Assembly (NCBI GenBank): GCA_021776615.1
Contig: JAJFFO010000001.1
Location: 31,948 to 95,947, forward strand
Origin: Robiginitomaculum sp.
GTDB taxonomy: Bacteria; Pseudomonadota; Alphaproteobacteria; Caulobacterales; Maricaulaceae
Length of the DNA: 64,000 nt
Direction of reading: 5' to 3'
The position numbers were made by a program, and so were the translations under genes. Positions 1 to 8,074 of this stretch are shown here, one piece after another. Position 1 is the first letter of the stretch. Every line of letters starts with the position of its first letter. The notes beneath the pieces are model-generated. The model did no database searches, had not been told where the DNA came from, and was given only the letters and a program-made list of their open reading frames with translations.

Positions 1-207
1 AACCAGATCAACGCCATCAAAAATCACAAAATAGGTGCCATCCTCCACCAGACGGGTATCCACACCCATAATCTCGAAACTGGCTCCAACCTGCGCCGGG
101 CTCAGAAAACTCGGCAAAAAACCTTCAATTGCTCGCTGCATCAGAACATGTAAATCCGGCAAATCGGCCTCAGTGGCCAGACGGTGGGTGAGCGCGTTGG
201 GCGACAT
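1..207 (-). CDS. GNAT-family N-acetyltransferase (N-terminal part, runs off the left edge)
   Basis: An open frame starts at the ATG complementary to 205-207 and runs without a stop through base 1 (69 codons). The product begins MSPNALTHRLATEADLPDL and continues with an FLSPAQVGASFEIMGVDTRL-like stretch and a hydrophobic strand around GTYFVIFDGVDLV. This is the usual start of a GNAT acyl-CoA N-acyltransferase (first strand, alpha1/alpha2, strand beta2), which transfers an acetyl group to an amine. The catalytic core with the acetyl-CoA loop lies outside the window, so the substrate is unknown. The gene is divergent from the MerR regulator at 301. Confidence 0.72.
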   Translation of the reverse strand, partial: MSPNALTHRLATEADLPDLHVLMQRAIEGFLPSFLSPAQVGASFEIMGVDTRLVEDGTYFVIFDGVDLV

Positions 208-265
208 GCTCTATTTCTATTCACGCTAGGGAAAAACCACAAGCACGGCCAATTTCAAATTTTCC

Positions 266-292
266 TTGACGTTAACGTCAACGTCATATACT
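266..292 (+). promoter_or_regulatory. Promoter and palindromic operator of the LiuR-like regulator operon
   Basis: TTGACGTTAACGTCAA at 266-281 is a perfect 16-bp palindrome, followed by another ACGTCA half site. TTGACG (266-271) can serve as -35 and TATACT (287-292) as -10, with a short 15-nt spacer. From memory, LiuR-type MerR regulators bind a palindrome of this kind (TTKACG..CGTMAA). The -10 ends only 8 nt before the ATG at 301, so the transcript should be leaderless or nearly so. No ribosome-binding site is seen. Confidence 0.6.
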
Positions 293-300
293 TAACCCCA

Positions 301-777
301 ATGCAGCACAGCGCCTCCATTACCTATTCCATTTCCGAGCTCGCCCAAGAGTTTGACATTACGGCACGGGCGCTGCGGTTTTACGAAGATAAAGGCCTGC
401 TCACCCCGTCCCGCCAAGGCCAGACGCGGGTTTTCTCTGCCACCGATCGCGCCCGGCTTCGGCTTATTCTGCGCGGCAAACGAGTTGGTTTCAGCCTCGA
501 CGAAATTCGCGAAATGATTGATCTGGAGTCTATGAACTCTGGGAACTCCGGAAATTCTGGAAACTCCGGCAGCCCGTTGGCCTATCAACTGTCTCTCAAA
601 CGTTTTCAAACGCGCATCGAAGCCTTGCGCCAACAACGCGAAGACATTGACGACGCCATTGCAGAATTGGAAACCGGCTGTGCGTGGATGGAAACGCGCA
701 TTGCCGACCTTGAACCATCCGAAGAATTAAAATCACGAGCCCGCGCTTTCGAAGCGCTGGCCCGCGCCCGCCTATAA
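301..777 (+). CDS. MerR-family transcriptional regulator, LiuR-like
   Basis: 158 aa. Residues about 9-75 are a MerR winged helix-turn-helix (YSISELAQEFDITARALRFY, then EDKGLLTPSRQGQTRVF and a GFSLDEIREMIDL helix), followed by a C-terminal dimerisation coiled coil. The sequence matches the LiuR branch, which controls leucine/isovalerate and fatty-acid catabolism genes, and the gene directly precedes acyl-CoA dehydrogenases (26-nt gap). I start at ATG 301, where the family N-terminus begins; an upstream in-frame start at 184 would overlap the promoter and adds non-family residues. An odd four-fold Asn-Ser-Gly repeat (residues 79-90) sits between the DNA-binding domain and the coiled coil. Confidence 0.85.
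   Translation: MQHSASITYSISELAQEFDITARALRFYEDKGLLTPSRQGQTRVFSATDRARLRLILRGKRVGFSLDEIREMIDLESMNSGNSGNSGNSGSPLAYQLSLKRFQTRIEALRQQREDIDDAIAELETGCAWMETRIADLEPSEELKSRARAFEALARARL
535..570 (+). repeat. Four tandem 9-bp repeats coding (Asn-Ser-Gly)4
   Basis: Four consecutive 9-nt units (AACTCTGGG, AACTCCGGA, AATTCTGGA, AACTCCGGC) in frame with the MerR gene encode NSG four times. Unit differences are all synonymous, so the protein repeat looks kept while the DNA has diverged. It extends the hinge between the DNA-binding and dimerisation parts. Confidence 0.9.
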
Positions 778-803
778 CGCCCAAACTCACGAGGAAATAT
801 CTC

Positions 804-2585
804 ATGCCAACTTATTCCCCCCCCGTCCGCGATATGAAATTCTTGCTCCATGAAGTGTTGGAGATTGCTCAATATGGCGATTTGCCGGGATTTGACGAAG
901 CGCCGCAGGATCTCGCCGATGCGATTTTGGATGAGGCAGCAAAATTCGCTGAAGGCGTTTTGCAACCGCTCAATCAAATTGGCGATCAAAAAGGCTGCGT
1001 GCGTAATGATGATGGTTCGGTCACGACACCGCCGGGCTTTAAAGACGCGTTTGATCAATTTGTAGAAAACGGCTGGCCGCTTTTGGGCGCAGAAGCCGAA
1101 TGGGGCGGCCAAGGCCTGCCCGGCGTTTTGGGCATTGCCGTTGGCGAAATGATGAGCACCGCCAATACCGCGTTCGCCATGTATCCCGGCCTTACCCGCG
1201 GCGCAGTTGAAGCCATCCTTGCTGGCGGTACCGACGCGCAAAAGCAAACCTATTTGCCCAATATGACCTCGTGCAAATGGGGCGGGACAATGAATCTGAC
1301 GGAACCCCATTGCGGTACGGATTTGGGGCTTCTCAAAACCAAAGCAGTGCCGCAAGCCGATGGCACTTACGCCATTACCGGGCAGAAAATCTTCATCTCG
1401 TCCGGCGAACACGACCTTACCGAAAACATTATCCACATGACGCTGGCCCGCATTGAAGGCGCACCGGAAGGTACTAAGGGTATCTCCTTATTCATTGTGC
1501 CCAAATTCATGGTCAATGATGATGGCTCATTGGGTGTGCGCAATGGTGTGTCTTGCGGCTCGATTGAGCACAAGATGGGCATTCACGGCAATTCCACCTG
1601 CACGATGAATTTTGATGACGCCAAGGGCTTTCTCATTGGCGAAGAAAACAAAGGCTTGCGCCTGATGTTCGTAATGATGAATGCGGCCCGGCTTGGCACC
1701 GGCATGCAGGGGCTCTGCCAGTCTGAGGCCTCCTATCAAAACGCGGTGACCTACGCCAAGGAACGCATTCAAGGCCGGTCCCTGACCGGACCAAAAAATG
1801 CTGATGGGCCTGCCGATCCGATCATTGTACATCCCGACGTGCGTCGCATGTTGTTGGAACACAAATCAGTCACCGAAGGCTGCCGGGCATTTTTATACTG
1901 GACCGCTTTGCATGGCGATTTGGAAGAAATTTCGCCGGACGAAAAAGTGCGCGAAAAAGCCGGTGATTACATGGCGCTGTTAACGCCCGTGATCAAAGCT
2001 TATCTCACCGATCGCGGCTATTATAACGCCACCAATGCCCAACAAATTTACGGTGGCCATGGCTATATTGAAGAATGGGGCATGTCGCAATTTGTCCGCG
2101 ATGCCCGCATTGGCATGATCTATGAAGGCGCCAATGGGGTTCAGGCGCTGGATCTGGTCGGTCGCAAGCTGGCCATGCATGGCGGCCGCCCGATTATGAC
2201 CTTTTTGGGCGAATTGGATGCTTTCATTGCCGACAATCAAGATGATGCCGCGCTAAAACCTTTTATTGATGGTTTGGCCAATGCGCGCGCTGACCTGAAC
2301 ACCGCCACCACTTGGCTGATGGAAAACAGCTTGTCCAATTTCGACAATGCCGGGGCCGCCAGCCACGAATTTTTACACCTCTTCGCGCTGACCTCTTTGG
2401 CCTATATGTGGGCAAGAATGGCGAAAGTGTCGTTACCCAAAGCCAATGCCGAGCCGTTTTACGCCACCAAAATCAAAACCGGGGCGTTCTTCCTCAGCCA
2501 CGTTTTACCGGCAACCAAATTGCATTTACAAAAAATTGAAGCCGGTGCCGACACGCTGATGGCGCTTGCCGCCGACGAGTTTTAA
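804..2585 (+). CDS. Acyl-CoA dehydrogenase with extended C-terminus (DmdC/FadE-like)
   Basis: 593 aa, about 200 longer than a simple acyl-CoA dehydrogenase. The N-terminus (MPTYSPPVRDMKFLLHEVLE) is typical of the family containing DmdC (3-methylmercaptopropionyl-CoA dehydrogenase), most members of which are general acyl-CoA dehydrogenases. The FAD/substrate motif TEPHCGTDLG lies near residue 165, and the catalytic-base region IYEGANGVQALDLVGRK has its Glu near residue 441. The extra C-terminal helical domain follows. It oxidises an acyl-CoA to the 2-enoyl-CoA and passes electrons to ETF in the cytoplasm. Good Shine-Dalgarno GAGGAAA at 791-797. First structural gene of the operon behind the LiuR-like regulator. 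Exact acyl substrate not deducible. Confidence 0.88.
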   Translation: MPTYSPPVRDMKFLLHEVLEIAQYGDLPGFDEAPQDLADAILDEAAKFAEGVLQPLNQIGDQKGCVRNDDGSVTTPPGFKDAFDQFVENGWPLLGAEAEWGGQGLPGVLGIAVGEMMSTANTAFAMYPGLTRGAVEAILAGGTDAQKQTYLPNMTSCKWGGTMNLTEPHCGTDLGLLKTKAVPQADGTYAITGQKIFISSGEHDLTENIIHMTLARIEGAPEGTKGISLFIVPKFMVNDDGSLGVRNGVSCGSIEHKMGIHGNSTCTMNFDDAKGFLIGEENKGLRLMFVMMNAARLGTGMQGLCQSEASYQNAVTYAKERIQGRSLTGPKNADGPADPIIVHPDVRRMLLEHKSVTEGCRAFLYWTALHGDLEEISPDEKVREKAGDYMALLTPVIKAYLTDRGYYNATNAQQIYGGHGYIEEWGMSQFVRDARIGMIYEGANGVQALDLVGRKLAMHGGRPIMTFLGELDAFIADNQDDAALKPFIDGLANARADLNTATTWLMENSLSNFDNAGAASHEFLHLFALTSLAYMWARMAKVSLPKANAEPFYATKIKTGAFFLSHVLPATKLHLQKIEAGADTLMALAADEF

Positions 2586-2587
2586 GC

Positions 2588-3748
2588 ATGGCTGAAATTC
2601 TCGATTTCCCGCTGCCCACCTGGTATACTGAAGAAGACATCAACATTTTTCGCGATGCCACTTTTGGGTTTTATGAGCGCGAATGCGCGCCCCATTCCGA
2701 GCGCTGGCGCAAAGCCGGTATTGTTGACCGCAATGCGTGGAACAAAGCCGGTAAAATGGGCCTGCTTTGTGCTTCAATGCCCGAAGAATATGGCGGTGCT
2801 GGCGGCGATTATCGCCATGAGATGATCATTATGGAAGAGCTGCCCCGCGCGGGCGTGGATGGCTTTGGCATATCCTTGCATAATGCCATCGTCGCGCCCT
2901 ATATCCAGCATTACGGCACCGAAGAGCAAAAGCGCAAATGGCTGCCCAAACTGGCCTCCGGCGAAATGGTCGGTGCCATTGCCATGACCGAGCCGGGCGC
3001 TGGCTCTGACTTACAAGGCATACGCACCACTGCCAAAAAAAGCGGCAATGGCTATGTGCTCAACGGCTCTAAAACCTTCATCACCAACGGTGGCACCGCC
3101 AATCTGGTCATCGTCGTCGCCAATACTGGCGGCGAAGGAGCCAAGGGCGTCTCCCTCATGGTCGTCGAAACCGACAATGCGGAAGGCTTTAAACGCGGCC
3201 GCAATCTTGATAAAATCGGCAATCACGCACAAGACACGTCGGAGCTGTTTTTCGACGATATTGATCTGCCCGCCGATGCGCTTTTGGGCACCGAGGAAGG
3301 CCGTGGCTTTTACCAATTAATGGATCAATTACCGCAGGAACGGCTGAACATTGCTGTGCAGGCCGTGGCCAGCATGGAACGGGCGCTGCGCGAAACCATT
3401 GCCTATGTCAAAGAGCGCCACGCCTTTAAAAAACCGCTTATCTCGTTTCAAAACACGCAGTTTAAACTGGCCGAATGTAAGACCATCACCACGGTCGCCA
3501 AGACCTTCACTTACCATTGCGCCGAACGCCTGCTTAAAGGCGAGTTGGACGCATCCACCGCCTCCATGGCCAAATACTGGGTAACGGATATGGAAGGAAA
3601 GGTGATGGATGAGTGTCTGCAACTTTTCGGTGGTTATGGCTATATGGAAGAATACCCCATTGCCCGCCTGTTCACGGATGCGCGCGTGCAGCGCATTTAC
3701 GGCGGCACCAATGAAATTATGAAACTGCTCATCGCCCGAGGACTGTAA
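2588..3748 (+). CDS. Acyl-CoA dehydrogenase (long-chain/LCAD-like)
   Basis: 386 aa, normal family length, 2 nt after the previous gene. The flavin motif [13 protein letters not shown] lies near residues 132-144 and the C-terminal signature is [18 protein letters not shown]. The usual catalytic Glu of the YEGT motif is Gly here, as in long-chain and isovaleryl-CoA dehydrogenases. In those enzymes the base is the Glu of a PQERL/DLERL motif, present here as LPQERLNIA (Glu251). It performs FAD-dependent alpha,beta-dehydrogenation of an acyl-CoA with ETF as electron acceptor. Substrate range inferred only from LCAD similarity. Confidence 0.88.
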   Translation: MAEILDFPLPTWYTEEDINIFRDATFGFYERECAPHSERWRKAGIVDRNAWNKAGKMGLLCASMPEEYGGAGGDYRHEMIIMEELPRAGVDGFGISLHNAIVAPYIQHYGTEEQKRKWLPKLASGEMVGAIAMTEPGAGSDLQGIRTTAKKSGNGYVLNGSKTFITNGGTANLVIVVANTGGEGAKGVSLMVVETDNAEGFKRGRNLDKIGNHAQDTSELFFDDIDLPADALLGTEEGRGFYQLMDQLPQERLNIAVQAVASMERALRETIAYVKERHAFKKPLISFQNTQFKLAECKTITTVAKTFTYHCAERLLKGELDASTASMAKYWVTDMEGKVMDECLQLFGGYGYMEEYPIARLFTDARVQRIYGGTNEIMKLLIARGL

Positions 3749-3753
3749 CCACG

Positions 3754-4401
3754 ATGTTTGTACCCACCCCTTTCAAGATTAGCGAAAGCGACGCCCTTGC
3801 CATCGCGCAAGAGCACGAATTCGCTTGCCTTGTGGATTTGTCGGATGAGCCGGGCCGTGCGACACATTTGCCGCTCACTCTGGGGCAATCTAAAGCTGGC
3901 AAAGCACAGTTTTTTGGCCACTTTGCCAAGGGCAATCCGCAAGCCAAGACGGTCGCAAGCCGCGCTCAGGTCGTTGCCATTTTTTCCGGCCCGCACGGTT
4001 ATGTCTCGCCAAATTGGTATGATAATCCACAAAACAATGTCGGCACCTGGGACTATATGGCTGTGCATATCACCGGGCGCTTAACCCCGTTATCGGATGA
4101 AGACGGCATGGCCTTCATGCGCGGCTTTAGCGAGGGCTATGAGCAGGAATGGTCGCTGGACGCCCTACCCGCCGACAGGAAAGCCAGATTATTTGCTGGC
4201 ATTGTACCTTTTATCCTGAACATCCAATCGATTCAGGGCGTCGCCAAGCTTAGTCAAAACCATCCCGACCATGAGCGCCGCACCATAGCGCACAACTTTG
4301 CCGCGCTGGGCAATCAAGCCCTCGCTACGAAAATGAACCAAAGCCTTGCCGCCATGCAAGAGCAAAACCCCATCGCAATCGGAGAACCTTCCCATGACTG
4401 A
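3754..4401 (+). CDS. PaiB-like FMN-binding-fold protein (flavin reductase-like split barrel)
   Basis: 215 aa. Motifs of the PaiB family run through the protein: MFVPTPF at the start, [45 protein letters not shown] and a C-terminal [14 protein letters not shown]. PaiB proteins have an FMN-binding split-barrel fold and were described in Bacillus as repressors of sporulation and protease genes; biochemical function elsewhere is uncertain. It lies 5 nt after an acyl-CoA dehydrogenase and overlaps the thiolase start by 8 nt, so it is co-transcribed with beta-oxidation enzymes. A flavin or oxidation-linked role there is inference. Confidence 0.8.
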   Translation: MFVPTPFKISESDALAIAQEHEFACLVDLSDEPGRATHLPLTLGQSKAGKAQFFGHFAKGNPQAKTVASRAQVVAIFSGPHGYVSPNWYDNPQNNVGTWDYMAVHITGRLTPLSDEDGMAFMRGFSEGYEQEWSLDALPADRKARLFAGIVPFILNIQSIQGVAKLSQNHPDHERRTIAHNFAALGNQALATKMNQSLAAMQEQNPIAIGEPSHD

Positions 4402-5599
4402 AGCCTATATTTATGACGCCGTGCGTACACCGCGTGGCAAAAAGAAAAATGGTAGTTTGCACGAAATAACCGCGTTGCAACTCGCCACGCAACAATTGCA
4501 GGCCGTGCGCGACCGTAATGCGCTCGACACAGCTTTGGTTGACGATGTAATTTTGGGCTGCGTCACCCCGGTTGGCGAACAGGGCGCGGACATTGCCCGC
4601 ACGGCGGTAATTGACGCTGGCTATGCGCAAACCACCGCCGGTTTCCAGATCAATCGCTTTTGCGCCTCGGCATTGGAAGCGTGTAATCTTGGTGCCGCCA
4701 AGGTCATGTGCGGCGAAGCGGATTTCGTCATTGCCGGCGGCGTCGAAGCCATGAGCCGAGTGCCCATGGGCATGGATGGCGGCGCAATGGGCATCGACCC
4801 GTCGATCTCATTTGATCATAACATTGTACCCCAAGGCGTCTCCGCTGATTTGATCGCCACCAAATATGGCTTTTCACGCGACGATGTGGATGCCTATGCC
4901 ATGGAAAGCCAAAAGCGCGCGGCCAAGGCATGGAAAGAAGGTCGGTTCAAAAACTCGGTGGTTCCGGTGAAGGACCAATTGGGCCTAACCATATTGGATC
5001 ATGACGAACACATGCGCCCGGGCACCGACATGCAAAGCCTTGGTGGCCTCAACTCCGCCTTTCAAGCATTGTCGGAGTTTGTTGGTCTCGATAGCGTTGC
5101 CATTCAGCGTTATCCGGAAATTGAAGCAATTAATTTTGTCCACACCGGCGGCAATTCTTCGGGCATTGTTGATGGCGCTTCGGCGGTCCTCATTGGCTCC
5201 AAAGAGGCCGGGGAAAAAGCCGGTCTAAAACCACGGGCGCGTTTTCGCTCCATGGCCAGCATTGGCTCCGAACCAACCATCATGCTCACTGGCCCGGTGA
5301 CCGTTACCAAAAAGGCACTGGCCAAAGCCGGTATGGAAGTGGGCGATATTGATTTGTATGAGCTGAATGAGGCTTTTGCTTCCGTGGTCTTGCGCCACAT
5401 GCAGGCCTTTGACATCAACCCGGCGATTATGAACGTCAATGGCGGCGCTATCGCCATGGGCCACCCGTTGGGCGCTACCGGCGCAATGATTTTGGGCACA
5501 GTGCTGGATGAGTTGGAACGCTCGGACAAGCAAACCGCTTTGGCCACGCTTTGCGTTGGCGGCGGCATGGGGACAGCCACGATAATTGAGCGGGTGTAA
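4394..5599 (+). CDS. fadA: Acetyl-CoA C-acyltransferase (3-ketoacyl-CoA thiolase)
   Basis: 401 aa. Thiolase with nucleophilic Cys90 in [15 protein letters not shown], the conserved [14 protein letters not shown] stretch, His357 in [15 protein letters not shown] and the second catalytic Cys387 in LCVGGGMGT. It cleaves 3-ketoacyl-CoA with CoA to acetyl-CoA and a shortened acyl-CoA, the last step of beta-oxidation. I use ATG 4394 ([15 protein letters not shown], preceded by GGAG at 4381); an upstream in-frame start at 4346 would lie inside the PaiB gene and adds non-family residues. Partner of the FadJ-like gene downstream. Confidence 0.93.
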   Translation: MTEAYIYDAVRTPRGKKKNGSLHEITALQLATQQLQAVRDRNALDTALVDDVILGCVTPVGEQGADIARTAVIDAGYAQTTAGFQINRFCASALEACNLGAAKVMCGEADFVIAGGVEAMSRVPMGMDGGAMGIDPSISFDHNIVPQGVSADLIATKYGFSRDDVDAYAMESQKRAAKAWKEGRFKNSVVPVKDQLGLTILDHDEHMRPGTDMQSLGGLNSAFQALSEFVGLDSVAIQRYPEIEAINFVHTGGNSSGIVDGASAVLIGSKEAGEKAGLKPRARFRSMASIGSEPTIMLTGPVTVTKKALAKAGMEVGDIDLYELNEAFASVVLRHMQAFDINPAIMNVNGGAIAMGHPLGATGAMILGTVLDELERSDKQTALATLCVGGGMGTATIIERV

Positions 5600-5600
5600 C

Positions 5601-5834
5601 ATGCGCAATAAAAACACTAGTCAAGCCATGAAAGCAGGCCTGCCAATCGGCATTGCTATGGGCATTGCCCTAGGTGTGGCATTTGGCACCATCATGGATA
5701 ATCTCGCCCTTGGAATTTCCGTGGGCGTAGCTCTTGGCGTGGCCATGGCCCCGGCCTTTGGCTTATCGCAATTGAAAAAACAAAACCCCGATCAAACAGA
5801 TGATCATCCCTCTAAAGAGGAAGACAAGACATGA
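5601..5834 (+). CDS. Small glycine-zipper membrane protein
   Basis: 77 aa, not tied to a known function. Residues about 13-58 form two Gly/Ala-rich hydrophobic segments (GLPIGIAMGIALGVAFG and LALGISVGVALGVAMAPAFG) separated by the polar turn TIMDN. A charged, soluble tail ends DDHPSKEEDKT. The pattern GxxxGxxxG suggests a tightly packed helical hairpin in the inner membrane. It starts right behind the thiolase stop (ATG 5601) and its stop overlaps the FadJ start (ATGA, 5831-5834), so it is translated as part of the beta-oxidation operon. Whether it serves acyl-CoA metabolism or is only co-transcribed is unknown. Confidence 0.7.
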   Translation: MRNKNTSQAMKAGLPIGIAMGIALGVAFGTIMDNLALGISVGVALGVAMAPAFGLSQLKKQNPDQTDDHPSKEEDKT

Positions 5835-7063
5835 AACATTTTACCCTTAAAACCGACAAAGACGGCATTGCGCTGATTACTTTTAACAGCCCGGATGTAA
5901 GCATGAATGTGCTCTCTGGTGAGGTGCTGGGAGAAATCCTCGAGTGGACCGACGAAGTCGCCGCCAATGACGCCATTAAGGGCGCGGTGATTACTTCGGG
6001 CAAAGATAGTGCTTTTTGCGCCGGTGCCGATCTTTCCGGCCTTGGCAGTATCTTTGGCGAAGCGGCTAAGCTTTCCGCCGATGAGCGCAGCGCCATGCTG
6101 TATACCGAGTTTTTCAAAATCCACACGGCTTTTCGCAAACTCGAAACCTGTGGCAAGCCAGTGGCCGCGGCCATTAACGCCCTGGCCCTTGGTGGCGGGC
6201 TGGAAATCACCCTCGCCTGTCATTACCGCGTCGCTGCCAGCGATAATCCCAAATTGAAACTCGGCCTGCCCGAAGCCATGGTCGGCGTTTTGCCCGGCGG
6301 CGGCGGCACCCAGCGCCTGCCGCGCCTGATCGGGGCCATGAATGCGTTTGATCTGATGCTGCAAGGCAAGCAGATCACCGCCGATAAAGCCTTGGCGCTT
6401 GGCGTTATTCACGCCGCTGTGCCCGGTGCGGAGCTGATCGAAAATGCCAAAGCCTGGGTCAAAGCCAATCCGGAAGCCAAACAACCATGGGATGCCGATA
6501 AGTTCAAAATCCCCGGCGGTGGTCCCTACCATCCTGCAGGCGCGCAGACATTTATGGGCGTGTCACCAATGGTGCGCAAAAACACCTATGGCAATTACCC
6601 GGCCCAACGCTACATCCTCTCTTGCGTGTATGAAGGTTTGCAACTCGATATTGATGCAGGCTTGCGCATTGAGTGCCGCTATTTCACCAAATTGATGCAG
6701 CGCCCGGAAAGCCGCAATATGATACGCTCGATTTTCTTGTCCAAACAAGCATTGGACAAGGGCGGTCGCCGCCCCGCAGGGCAAAGCAAAGGCGAGATCA
6801 AAAAAATTGCGGTAATCGGCGCCGGCTTTATGGGCGCAGGCGTAGCCTATGTCTCGGCCATGGCCGGTATTGAAGTGGCTCTGGTTGATGTTGACCAATC
6901 CGCAGCCGAAAAAGGCAAGGCCTTCACCGAGGGTGAGCTTGGCAAACGGGTACAACGCAAAAAAATGGATCAGGCCAAAGCCGATGGTATTTTGGCACGC
7001 ATCACGCCGACCACTGATTATTCGGTGATGAAAGATGCGGACATGGTTATCGAGGCGGTTTGA
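5831..7063 (+). CDS. fadJ: FadJ N-terminal part: enoyl-CoA hydratase plus start of the dehydrogenase NAD domain
   Basis: 410 aa up to the TGA. Residues about 5-190 are a crotonase-fold enoyl-CoA hydratase with an oxyanion-hole motif (SAFCAGADLSGLG) and the two acid/base glutamates Glu125 (LGGGLEITLACHY) and Glu148 (GLPEAMVGVLPGGGG). After a linker, residues from about 323 start the 3-hydroxyacyl-CoA dehydrogenase Rossmann fold (IAVIGAGFMGAGVAY), which is cut at DMVIEAV. The hydratase half alone could be active. Shine-Dalgarno GAGGAAG at 5816-5822; ATGA overlap with the preceding gene. Confidence 0.8.
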   Translation: MKHFTLKTDKDGIALITFNSPDVSMNVLSGEVLGEILEWTDEVAANDAIKGAVITSGKDSAFCAGADLSGLGSIFGEAAKLSADERSAMLYTEFFKIHTAFRKLETCGKPVAAAINALALGGGLEITLACHYRVAASDNPKLKLGLPEAMVGVLPGGGGTQRLPRLIGAMNAFDLMLQGKQITADKALALGVIHAAVPGAELIENAKAWVKANPEAKQPWDADKFKIPGGGPYHPAGAQTFMGVSPMVRKNTYGNYPAQRYILSCVYEGLQLDIDAGLRIECRYFTKLMQRPESRNMIRSIFLSKQALDKGGRRPAGQSKGEIKKIAVIGAGFMGAGVAYVSAMAGIEVALVDVDQSAAEKGKAFTEGELGKRVQRKKMDQAKADGILARITPTTDYSVMKDADMVIEAV

Positions 7064-7072
7064 GAAAACCGC
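7055..7072. repeat. Perfect hairpin around the fadJ nonsense codon
   Basis: GCGGTTTGAGAAAACCGC: a perfect 7-bp stem (7055-7061 with 7066-7072) closed by GAGA, a GNRA-type tetraloop. The TGA uses the last stem base plus two loop bases. If the codon had been TTC, the site would read GCGGTTTTCGAAAACCGC, a perfect 18-bp palindrome, so a palindrome-associated mutation or read artefact is plausible. Confidence 0.85.
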
Positions 7073-7075
7073 GAA

Positions 7076-8029
7076 GTGAAGGACAAAATCACCAAAATGG
7101 CCGAAGAAAACATGCGCGAAGATGCTGTTTTTGGCTCCAACACCTCAACCTTGCCAATCACCGGTCTGGCCGAGGCCAGCGTGCGCCCGGAAAACTTCAT
7201 TGGCGTGCACTTCTTCTCGCCGGTACACAAAATGATGCTGGTCGAAATGATTGTTGGCGAAAAGACCTCTGATTACGCCATCTCACGGGCACTGGATTTT
7301 GCTACCAAAATTCGCAAAACTCCGATTGTGGTTTCCGACACTCGCGGTTTTTACGCCAATCGGTGTGTGATGCGCTATATTGAACAAGGCATGGCTTTGC
7401 TGTCCGAGGGCGTAATCCCGGCTTTGATTGAAAACGGTGCCAAAATGGCTGGCATGCCGGTGGGCCCCTTGTCCTTGCAAGACGAAGTGGCGATTGATCT
7501 GGGCTATAAAATCCTCAAACAAACCGAGGCAGACCTTGGCGCGGCAGCGGTTGCCGGGCCAACAAAGCCGATCATCACCGCCATGATCGAAAAGCATGAC
7601 CGCATGGGCCGCAAAAATGGCAAAGGTTTTTACGATTACGCTGATGACGGCAAAAAGAAGCTTTGGACCGAACTTGGCCAATTTGCGGTTAATGGCTTGC
7701 TGCCCGAAGACCAACAACCAAGCCCGGCTTACCTTAAAGAGCGCATTTTGTACGCGCAGGCCATCGAGGCGGCGCGTTGTATGGCGGAGGGCATTGTCCA
7801 AGACCCGCGTGAAGCCGATGTTGGCTCGATCCTGGGTTGGGGCTTCGCGCCTTATACCGGCGGCGCGCTATCCTATATCGACACCATTGGGGCGGCAAAC
7901 TTCGTCAAACGCGCCGACGAGCTGGCAAAACAATCTGGCGATGCTTATGCGGTGCCCGGTCTCTTGCGCGAAATGGCCAAAAACGGCGAGACGTTCTATG
8001 GCCGCTTTGGCAGCGAAAAAGCGGCTTAA
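7076..8029 (+). CDS. fadJ: FadJ C-terminal part: 3-hydroxyacyl-CoA dehydrogenase catalytic region
   Basis: Same frame as the upstream part; if translated separately it could start at GTG 7076, 12 nt after the TGA (317 aa), with only a weak upstream GAG. It carries the rest of the NAD-binding domain (FGSNTSTLPITGLAEA), the catalytic His-Glu pair (His460 and Glu472 in full-length numbering, GVHFFSPVHKMMLVE) and the two C-terminal helical domains (DTRGFYANRC, then the GKGFYDY repeat). Alone it lacks the GxGxxG nucleotide loop, so a separately translated protein is unlikely to be an active dehydrogenase unless it pairs with the N-terminal part. Confidence 0.7.
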   Translation: MKDKITKMAEENMREDAVFGSNTSTLPITGLAEASVRPENFIGVHFFSPVHKMMLVEMIVGEKTSDYAISRALDFATKIRKTPIVVSDTRGFYANRCVMRYIEQGMALLSEGVIPALIENGAKMAGMPVGPLSLQDEVAIDLGYKILKQTEADLGAAAVAGPTKPIITAMIEKHDRMGRKNGKGFYDYADDGKKKLWTELGQFAVNGLLPEDQQPSPAYLKERILYAQAIEAARCMAEGIVQDPREADVGSILGWGFAPYTGGALSYIDTIGAANFVKRADELAKQSGDAYAVPGLLREMAKNGETFYGRFGSEKAA

Positions 8030-8074
8030 ACCATTATTGGTGTCATCTCAGGTGCTCGGGTCATCCCGAATATT

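Larger units (their letters stand above)
5831..8029 (+). pseudogene. fadJ: FadJ/FadB-type multifunctional beta-oxidation gene, interrupted by an in-frame TGA
   Basis: The reading frame 5831-8029 is continuous for 733 codons except for TGA at 7061-7063 (codon 411), and both sides match the family across the break (DMVIEAV-stop-ENREVKDKIT). The family has Phe or Val here (VIEAVFE in FadJ, VVEAVVE in E. coli FadB). Without the stop it would be a normal 732-residue enoyl-CoA hydratase/3-hydroxyacyl-CoA dehydrogenase. TGA is a genuine stop elsewhere in the window (coaBC, tsaE, trpF). The stop sits in a perfect hairpin, and a Phe codon needs two substitutions to become TGA. Nonsense mutation, sequence error, readthrough or functional splitting cannot be told apart from sequence alone. 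Confidence 0.75.

Noticed and set aside
184..300. Longer MerR start (GRHALFLF...)
   Set aside because: It would run across the promoter/operator and precede the family N-terminus, and it overlaps the divergent GNAT gene start.
7061..7063. Selenocysteine insertion or a TGA=Trp code at the fadJ stop
   Set aside because: The family has Phe or Val, not Cys or Trp, at this site. The hairpin contains the TGA instead of following it as a bacterial SECIS does, and TGA is a genuine stop of several other genes in the window. No sel gene is seen.
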